Shown here: one piece after another, positions 56,656-64,000 of the stretch
Layout of the letters: each line of letters opens with the position of its first letter
How positions within the stretch are numbered: position 1 is the stretch's first letter
Assembly (NCBI GenBank): GCA_964017185.1
Contig: OZ024883.1
Coordinates: 45,750,997-45,814,996 of the forward strand
Direction of reading: 5' to 3'
DNA: 64,000 bases
Origin: Rugalucina vietnamica
Lineage: Eukaryota; Mollusca; Bivalvia; Lucinida; Lucinidae
Position numbers and translations under genes: made by a program
The notes under the pieces: generated by a model
The model's database searches: none
Told to the model about the DNA's origin: nothing
What the model saw: only the letters and a program-made list of their open reading frames with translations

Positions 56656-57639
56656 GTTTCCTATGGGACAAATCAACAACTACCTTGTCAACTGTTGCAC
56701 CTTCAGCTTTGTAGACTGTTTTACCTGAAGCTGGTGTCACTGGAAATTGGCTTCTCTGAAATGTTTTGTAATTATGTATAAATGTTCGCTGTGTTTCAAA
56801 TACAGGTGTCCAGTCTGCATGAATGCTTGAGTTGTAAAATTTTCTGTTTTTCTCACGTGTTGCTCTACCAACCCGAGGGTCATCAAATAATACCCAAATA
56901 ATGCTCGGACGGTTGGTTCCTTCCATCCACCTGAAGTCAATGTGTTTTACCACACCAGTAGCACCATTGGTTAAACCATCTTCTACATCTACATTAGCTG
57001 TATGAACAACAATCATTCCAACAACTACCGTCAATGATTTCTTTAGCTGACCTGTTTGTCCATAGTCCTTTGGGAGCTTATCAATCAAGGACTGGTGCCT
57101 GTTGGCAGGACTGTTTGCTGAGACAACACTGTCATGGCATGATATCACATACTTTTCTCCTGGCAACTGACTCAAAATAGTGTCGTTGTGTTGGTCTACG
57201 TAATAATTCTGTGCAAACAAATGAAGAGCATCCTTTGGATAATCACCAGTTTCACGGTCAACAACACTTGTCTGCAGTTTTTGTTTGTCTTCCTCTGTCA
57301 TTTCATTCAACCGAAGTCGGTTTAATAACTGTGCGAATGCTAGATCGTCTTTCTGTCTCATGATATCAACCAATTCATACATTGTAAAGAGCTCTTTCCA
57401 TAAGTTCATTCCCAGAGAAGATGCTCCCTTTTTCAAATCAAGACTTATCAAGTAATCACCTACTGGCTTAAGTTGGTAGAGATCCCCAACAGCGATAACA
57501 CTCAAACCACCAAAAACTTCTTTTGTTCCCATCAGCTGCTGTAAGCGAGTGTCAATAAAGCTTAGTGTCATGTTCCCTACCATTGATATTTCATCAATAA
57601 TGATAATTTTCAGATGTCTGTATTTAATTCTGAATGTAT
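56655..57639 (-). pseudogene. Helentron helicase, C-terminal half
   Basis: It starts at the insertion boundary with NTFRIKYRHLKIIIIDEISM (Walker B DEIS), followed by GGLSVIAVGDLYQLKPVGD, MRQKDDLAFAQLLNRLR, VVVGMIVVHTANVDVEDGL, TNGATGVV and KTVYKAEGATVDKVVVDLSH. These are PIF1/RecD-like superfamily 1B motifs. A frameshift near 56655 separates it from the last helicase motif (HYVAFSRVK), which continues into the endonuclease frame. Confidence 0.88.
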
Positions 57640-57643
57640 TTAA

Positions 57644-58587
57644 GGATGTTCGCTGCTAACATTTGACATTTCGGAACTTCCGGTTTTTCTTTTCTTGAAT
57701 ATCTCGTAAACGGTTGCAGATATTTTCCTAATATTTTATATTTGGATACATATTGATAATATGCATCAATTGAGCCATGAAAATTGTCAATCTAAGGAAC
57801 TTCATTTTTTCACCCCATTTTCTGCAACTTTTCAGAAAATTTTAGTTGTCAGTAAAATTCAGGGGGTAGGGTAGATTAAACTTGAATATTACACATCTTC
57901 AAATTAATTGCACTAGTTCGATGTTTATTTTAGCAGCAGTGTATGTGTACATGGTCTTCTAAGTCATTCTTTGTGTCTTTGGTGTGCTGGTTTGAAAATT
58001 TAAGGTGGTTTTATGACATGGGCTTTTAGAAACAAAACAGACGAAAAAAGGCCGAAAATGGCGATTTTCATGTTGTTGGTTCTCTCTTATATGCGCACTA
58101 CCCTATATATTTCTTTCGTTTATTCGAACAATATTACCAAGTTCTATGTTGTGTGAAAATACAAGAAAAAGTTTGAATCAACAAATATGGGTTTGGTACA
58201 TTTCAAAATATTGAATTTTTCCGACTTTTCAAGTATGGGGGTAGGGTTAGAAAAGGAATCGTAAAATTTTGTCATCCACTCCAAGTTGCAAATTTTTCTA
58301 TGCTTTTGGTCCAAAATTGTCTGCGCTACGTAAATATTGTGACTTTTGAAAGCATTCTAGGTGTATTTTTGTTCAAGACAGGTATATTTCAAAGAATCAT
58401 AAATTAAATTAATTTTACCAAATTTAAAACATGGTGCTCAGAGGTCTCATTCAGAGGCCTGTAGCTTGAAAAAATGCACACTACCCTATATTTATTTTGT
58501 TTTCAAATGTCTTGTGTTGTATTTTGGAATCAAAAAAGAGTGGTTAGAAAAAAAGTTTGAATACTTTTTCATTGGCAGCGAACATCC
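57644..58587. mobile_element. 944-bp TTAA-flanked element inserted in the Helentron helicase
   Basis: The ends GGATGTTCGCTGC and GCAGCGAACATCC are perfect inverted repeats, with TTAA immediately outside each (57640-57643 and 58588-58591). Removing the insert and one TTAA restores the helicase reading from SADEL to NTFRIKYRHLK without frame change, so both boundaries are exact. TTAA targets suggest a piggyBac-type mobiliser. The interior is non-coding with several CTACCCTATA and GGGGGTAGGGT words. Confidence 0.93.
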
Positions 58588-58591
58588 TTAA

Positions 58592-60893
58592 CTCATCAGC
58601 TGAAAGATGATTGCTTCCCTTTTGATACATTTTCCTGTGGAATGCAGAGTAAATGGTTTGGCCACTAATATTAAAAGCAGCAAACCCCATGTATGCACAC
58701 AGCAGAATTCTCTTATCATCTGGATTTTCTCCATCTTTCAAATTCAAAATCCTGAACAGACTTTGGTAAAGAGCTCGAATCACTACTGATTTACCAACAC
58801 CTGCCCCTCCTGTAAGAAAAGCATAGACCGGCTCATCTTTACATTTGATCCAGTGCACAATATGGTTAAAGAATTCTCTTTGTCTCAAATTAAGACTTCT
58901 GAGTAGTTGTAAGTATTCATCTTCTGGTAATAAAATGCTACTAGTTTCTACTGGGGGCACTGAGCAAGTAGACTGTAGTTCTATGCCAATATCATAATGT
59001 CTCTGCTCCACAACTCTGCTTGGGTTAAAACAAACAAACTTTTCTGACTCTCCTGTCCCTTCTTCTTCTGCTTCCCTATTTTCTTGCTCTGCATTTGGTG
59101 CAATTTGATCATAGTCCCTTTCCTCAGCTTCCATCATTTGCCGTGCAAGCTCAAGTTCTTCCGCATGGTGCTCATACTCATTTCTTTTGGATATCAATGA
59201 TGTCTGTACAGACTCATAGTGAGCTTCATATGTATCAAAAGAACCTATCAAATCTTTTTGTTCATTTCGCCACGGTACAAAAAGCATAAGCTGCTCTCTG
59301 AAGTAATTTTCTGGGTCCTTCTTCTTGTTGTATTTCACATACCTTATTATTCTTGGGACTTTTCTTTTCTTGTATTTTGTTCCATTTTTTGCTTTGAACA
59401 GCAAGTCTGAACTTTGACTGTTATCGTTATCCAAGCTGTCATGACCTTCATCCTCAGAGCTACTGGCAAAACTGTCATCATCATTAGTTTCATCAATTTT
59501 ATCTGGTAGTCTATTTCCTTTCGGATAAGTAATGTCAATCTTTGAAACATAGTCAGCTAGGCAAAATTTCCCAAGCTGCCTGGGTCTTTTAGAATACCTC
59601 TGTATTACATTTTGTGATTCTATATCTGTAGATTCAGCTGGAAGTTCATCAAGAGCAGCTTTTGGCTTAAGCAGAAAGATTCTTTCTTCTGGTATAGATG
59701 TATTGATGAAAACAATATCCCTTGTGCACTTTGTCAAAGGAATTTGCAGATCAAGATATACAGCCTCTTGAGCACTAACCTCCACACAGTTTGAAAATAC
59801 ATTCCCAATATGCCGGACTTGTTTCTTCAGGTCAAGATTTCCTCTTCTAGCCTCTTTTGCGGCTGCATCAAGTTGTGCACTCATTCCTCTTTGTGATTTA
59901 CTTATATAACCAACTATATATAAAGCACATCCGTATGGTTCAAGAACAATCTGAATGTCAAGATTGGCTTTCCAGGCAAGAAGTATGTTTTCATTAAATG
60001 GATTTATCCTCATGTCTTTTGTTTCACGTTTTAAGAAAACCTTTGGTGCTTTCAAAGAGCTTTTGATGCAACAAATGTAGTCTTCAAAGTCCATTTTAGC
60101 AATGTTTTGTAGAAATTCCTCAAATGTCATATCTCCAGTTTCTTTACACTCATTCATTGCTTTCTGGAGCTCTACATTCTTCTTTTTGTACTTGTCAACA
60201 TTCTCTTCAAGAGGGTACAACAACATAGTTCTCGGCAATGGTGGCAATGGAAATCCAAACCTACAAATTGGTTTACCTTTTTTCCTGCAGGTTCTAGAAT
60301 GTTTGTGACTTTGAAGGTTAACAAGATTTGCTGTCTTCTCATCATCAGTACTGCAAGTGAGATACTGATCAACAAACTGAATTATTTCGTCTTCAGAGTT
60401 TGTTTCTAAAGTAGGAGCATTTTCTACCCAAACAAGCATATGAATATGAGGAGAGCCACGCTGCTGAAACTCAACTCTATAAAAATAATCACGAACCTTT
60501 CCTATTGGCTCACAACTGCTCTTTAGAATTGTACTGAGGAATTCTTGAACTCTATGATCAAAGTACCTTGAACATGTAACTGGGTCTTTCTGGACTAGCT
60601 TTGTTTTCTCTTGCCAAGTCAGATTTTCTTATTCTTTTTCAGAATATTCAATACCATCATTCAAGTTTGCTAACATTCTCAACCGATCTGTCCATCTAGT
60701 ATCAGCGGCTGACAATGACATAAACCAAGTAGGCAAGGAAAGTTGCCTTATCATTGCAAAAATGTCTTTTTTGCGCATTTCCAAATAGGCTGGTGAGTTT
60801 CGCAGTTGGCGAAATATATAATAGCCTTCATCAAGATTTACAAGTTTATCCAAATAATTTGAATCTCTAGCTTCAGCTGCTGTAATTTTTTTT
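58592..60893 (-). pseudogene. Helentron Rep (HUH) nuclease and helicase N-terminal half
   Basis: The segment opens KITAAEARDSNYLDKLVNLD and LPTWFMSLSAADTRW. After a stop at 60629-60631 it gives ENLTWQEKTKLVQKDPVTCS, then the Rep motif FYRVEFQQRGSPHIHMLVW with the HUH metal-binding His pair. The Tyr-containing motif YGCALYIVGYISKSQRGMS follows (near 59900). A long acidic linker leads to the PIF1 helicase with LNLRQREFFNHIVHWI, Walker A LTGGAGVGKSVVIRAL and AAFNISGQTIYSAFH. Rep would nick and rejoin DNA; the helicase unwinds it. Apart from the one stop the segment is open for about 760 codons. Confidence 0.9.
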
Positions 60894-61320
60894 GCCTTTC
60901 TTTTTACACCTTCTAACAGCTAAGTTAACTTTGTCACTGATTTGTTTCATTTGTAGCTTTTTGTGTTTAAAGAATATATTTGGGACTGACTGTGCAGCTC
61001 TCCTGTCAACACTACGCAATTCCCATTTTACAATGTCACTATAATGTACTGGAACTAATCTTTCATCCTTTCGAGGTGGTGTCTGGCCACAAAATATAGA
61101 TGGAAAGCATAAGTACTCTGCATCTTTATCTTGATATAAACTTAAAGGGTGCTGACCCTCACCTGGGGCAAAAGTGAAAACTTTGTCACACTTATTGTCA
61201 ATATCAGCATCATCTACTAATGTATCAATATTGCCAACATGATCATTTGCATCTATCTCACTGTAATGATCAGAATCATAGCCATTTGAAGCTTCAATGT
61301 CATTTTCACTTTCTCTTCTT
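60894..61320 (-). pseudogene. Helentron linker and start of the Helitron-like N domain
   Basis: In a frame shifted relative to its neighbours it reads ESENDIEASNGYDSDHYSEI, then FTFAPGEGQHPLSLYQDKDA, EYLCFPSIFCGQTPP and VHYSDIVKWELRSVDRRAAQ, then MKQISDKVNLAVRRCK. This is the usual entry to the Helitron-like N region (PGEGQ.PLS...D...E.L.FP..F). Frameshifts bound it at about 61320 and, in a run of A (plus-strand T) near 60893, at the other side. Confidence 0.82.
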
Positions 61321-63325
61321 GTACCTGTTTTTCATTTTGTGTATTCTCTTTGTCATTAGGCTGTTCTCTTGACACTTCTAAAAATTCTCTGACTGTATCT
61401 TCTGCACTTTCACTAACGTCCCGAAACCAGCTTTCATCAGCTACTATGCCAGACTTTTTGTATAACTCACTGTTGTTCATTAGCCAATGTAGTGCAGCCA
61501 AAACTCTTAATGGTCTTACATTTTCTTTAAAGTCAACCTTTTTGTAAGAAAGCTTCTTTTTTAGTTGGATGGCAACAGTAAAATTTTCATCCATTGGCCT
61601 AGGAAGACTGTTTATAGTAGGCTGGATATCAACAGGCACATTGATAACATTTCCTTTTAAGGAGTACTGGCCACCACGAGGAAGTTCCCTAATTTGCATA
61701 AATGGAATACGAAGTGCTATTAATCTTTCTTCCAACTGATGCAAATTTAGTTCTACAGGTTTGTTTGGCCATTTGAAGCCATTGGCTACTGATAATTTTG
61801 GACATTTCCGTTCTCGTAAAGCACTCAAGCAAGTATGACAAACCCATTCTTCATTATTTACAGACATAAAATCTGTGCAATACTGCCGTTTACTTTCTTC
61901 AGCAATATGAGTGTTCTTTAACATTGAAACACTTTTTCTAAACCATGTTTGGTGACAACATGTACAAATATATAAGGGGCCAATAGATATATCTAAATGA
62001 AATTGTTTAATAGTTTCTTCAATAGTTTTATAGGCCTTCTGATGAGTTTTATGAGGCAAAGTTTCTGTATCATGCTTGAATCTTTTGCAAGAATCAGTCT
62101 TTCTAGAAATGTCCTTACATTTTCTCTTCTCTTGTCTTATCTGTTGCTTCTTGATTCTTTCACATTCCAGAACAATGGGATTTTTCCTTGCATTTTGTTT
62201 AGAGACATTCTGGTACACTTTCTCTCTTTCCAGAAAAGCAGGACTTACTCTTGCTGACTGTTTTGATTTCTTCTGATACGCAATTTCTTTCATTCTAAAA
62301 ACAGGATCTTGTCTAGCATGCTGCTTTGATTCCATTTCTTGTCTTTTAAAGGCAGGTTCTTTTCTTGCCTCCTGCCTTGATTCCATTTCTTTCCTTTTAA
62401 AAGCGGGGTCTTTCCTTGCATGCTGCTTTGATTCCATTTCTTTCCTTTTAAAGGCAGGTTCTTTCCTTGCATTTTGCTTTGATTCCTTTTCTTTCCTTTT
62501 AAATGCAGGGTCTTTCCTTGCATGCTGCTTTGATTCCATTTCTTTCCTTTTAAAGGCAGGGTCTTTCCTTGCATACTGCTTTGATTCCATTTCTTTCCTT
62601 TTAAAAGCCGGGTCTTTCCTTGCATGCTGCTTTGATTCCATTTCTTTCCTTTTCAAGGCAGGGTCTTTCCTTGCATGCTGCTTTGATTCCATTTCTTTCC
62701 TTTTAAAAGCAGGGTCTTTCCTTGCATGCTCTTTTGATTCCTTTTGATACCTAATTTCTGTATCCTTAAAAACAGAATCTTTTCTTGCTTGCCGCTTTGA
62801 TTCCATTTCTTTCCTTTTAAAGGCAGGGTCTTTCCTTGCATGCTGCTTTGATTCCTTTTGATACCTAATTTCTGTATCCTTAAAAACAGAATATTTTCTT
62901 GCTTGTCGCTTTGATTCCATTTCTATCCTTTTAAAGGCAGGGTCTTTTCTTGCATGCTGCTTTGATTCCCTTTGATACCTAATTTCTGTATCCTTAAAAA
63001 CAGGGTCTTTTCTTGCTTGCTGCTTTAATTCCATTTCTTTTTTTTTATAAGTTACATTTTTTCTGGCCAATTGTTTGAAAGTTTTATAATATTCAGTGCG
63101 ATTACGCTGCTTTCTTTTTTTCAGTAATGATTCTTTCTTTGATTCAAAAGTGTGTTTACCACTCACATTTCTTTGTGTTTTCAGAGCCTGTCGAAATCTT
63201 TGATCTTTAAAATAGCCTTCCATACGACTTATCATTTCATCTTCATATGTCTGTTCTTCGTGATATTTATTTATATGGACTGGCAGGAAGTCAAACTGCA
63301 AGTTAGTATCAGTTTCCAGTTTCAT
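61320..63325 (-). pseudogene. Helentron repeat array, zinc-binding and DUF6570-like region
   Basis: About 690 codons are open. The first 70 residues are followed by roughly 17 tandem basic units, mostly 17 residues (KEMESKQHARKDPAFKR), some 21 residues (KDTEIRYQKESKQHARKDPAF). Cysteine pairs then suggest zinc binding: CTCCHQTWF and WVCHTCLSALRERKCP. The next block, LHQLEERLIALRIPFMQIRE with LPRGGQYSLKGNVINVPVDI, matches the DUF6570 region that accompanies Helitron helicases. The function of the basic array is unknown; it could bind DNA or act as a linker. Confidence 0.82.
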
Positions 63326-63329
63326 GCTA

Positions 63330-64000
63330 TCATAAAATGCATATATATATATATGTAACTAGGTCATCCAAGTTTGAGAAAGTTATTAAACAGGAAGCAC
63401 CATCACTTGATGAAAGTCCATTTTGTCCATGGGAATGAGAATCAAAAAAGGCATACAACCCATTATTTTTAAAAACTGCAGAACATATTGCACCTACAGT
63501 TAATAAGCCACATGATACAGAGGAAAATGCCAACTGCAAGGTAGAGTGAAGTGTTGGTAAGCCGTGATCTTGAGTATCAACAAGAACACCACTTTCAATT
63601 TGAAATTTTTCTAACATAAATTTTCCTAACTCTACTTCAAAATCATCTGGTATTTCTTCTAAGCTCAAAAGCTGGTTAGTGAACTTTCCATCTGTTTTCA
63701 ACTTGCTAATGACAGTTTGATACAGAGCATCCCCTTCATAAAGTACTTTATCTATTATTGAACTATTATCTACATTGTGGGTAAGTGCGTATGACAACAT
63801 ACATAATGCATTACATGTGCACTGATACCCTTTTGACTGTTCAGAAAATCTAACATCATTTTGATGAAAACTTCCAAATACCAAATCAGTGGCATTCCAC
63901 AATGGTTCAGATGATCTTACTGCTTGATAACATGTCACATCATCGACTAAACATGTTTCAAATGTATCACTGTTAAAATGATGTTGAGCTTTAACATTTT
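63330..64000 (-). pseudogene. Helentron N-terminal cysteine-protease-like domain (partial)
   Basis: The frame is open to the window edge (…DTFETCLVDDVTCYQAVRSS), so the start is outside. It reads VFGSFHQNDVRFSEQSKGYQ followed by CTCNALCML, with a candidate catalytic Cys, and later YAFFDSHSHGQNG, with a candidate His, and ASCLITFSNLDDLVTYIY. This Cys...FDSHS layout is that of papain-like/OTU-type or C76-type protease domains found at the N-terminus of some animal Helitron proteins. A short TA run at the 3' end shifts the frame before AFYDSMKLETDTNLQFDFLP. Activity and exact family are inferred. Confidence 0.72.

Larger units (their letters stand above)
55824..64000 (-). mobile_element. Helentron (rolling-circle transposon with endonuclease), broken, 5' end outside window
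   Basis: Reading right to left, the coding sequence gives a cysteine-protease-like domain, a basic repeat array, zinc-binding and DUF6570-like regions, a Helitron-like N domain with HUH Rep nuclease, a PIF1-type helicase and an APE-type endonuclease. The terminal endonuclease separates Helentrons from canonical Helitrons. Helentrons replicate by rolling-circle transfer and can mobilise short derivatives such as the HINE elements at 24.8-32.1 kb. Breaks seen: a frameshift in an (AT)n run near 63335, others near 61320, 60893 and 56655, in-frame stops at 60629-60631 and 56403-56405, and a 944-bp insertion at 57644-58587. The element is dead but relatively young, since all domains remain alignable. 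The extreme 3' end is not located. Confidence 0.9.

Overview
The window is AT-rich eukaryotic DNA, most likely from a bivalve mollusc. Spliced genes with GT-AG introns, tRNA-derived SINEs and a mariner relic exclude a prokaryote. The bivalve reading rests on pearl-like Helitron elements with (GTCY)n tracts and tandem cores, on a MITE whose translation (EPPHGKTNNPH...RKQRRRSAS) I associate with molluscan gene sets, and on the gene families present. The species cannot be named.

Three host genes or gene pieces lie in the left third, all on the minus strand: a two-exon heparan-sulfate 6-O-sulfotransferase (1518-3047), one exon of an NHL/TRIM-type beta-propeller protein with an apparent frameshift (11231-11933), and a single-exon GT11 alpha-1,2-fucosyltransferase-like gene (14405-15718). 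The two intact enzymes are Golgi-type and act on glycans, but nothing shows that they work together. A fourth gene, on the plus strand (48829-53406), is an intact hAT-transposase-derived protein of the KIAA1586/ZNF862 type. Three short upstream segments splice to its large exon with matching phase.

The rest is repeats. At 24.8-32.2 kb there are four non-autonomous Helitron-like (HINE/pearl-type) elements of three families, one nested in a mariner relic. At 36-46 kb there are segmental duplications, a long (TA)n palindrome, a CpG-rich TIR element with TTA target duplications, and a 152-bp satellite ending at a 200-N assembly gap. Just right of the gap are two near-identical TTAA-flanked elements. 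Many MITEs with readable inverted repeats and target duplications are scattered elsewhere, with SINE copies and microsatellites.

The right end (55.8-64 kb, minus strand, running off the window) is the coding region of a Helentron, a rolling-circle transposon. In order it encodes a cysteine-protease-like domain, a basic 17/21-residue repeat array, a zinc-binding/DUF6570-like region, an HUH Rep nuclease, a PIF1-type helicase and an APE-type endonuclease. It is a fossil: at least three frameshifts plus one in a microsatellite, two in-frame stops, and a 944-bp TTAA element inserted in the helicase. The short pearl-type elements are built like products of this kind of machinery, so driver-type and passenger-type elements sit in one window; that this copy mobilised those elements is inference.
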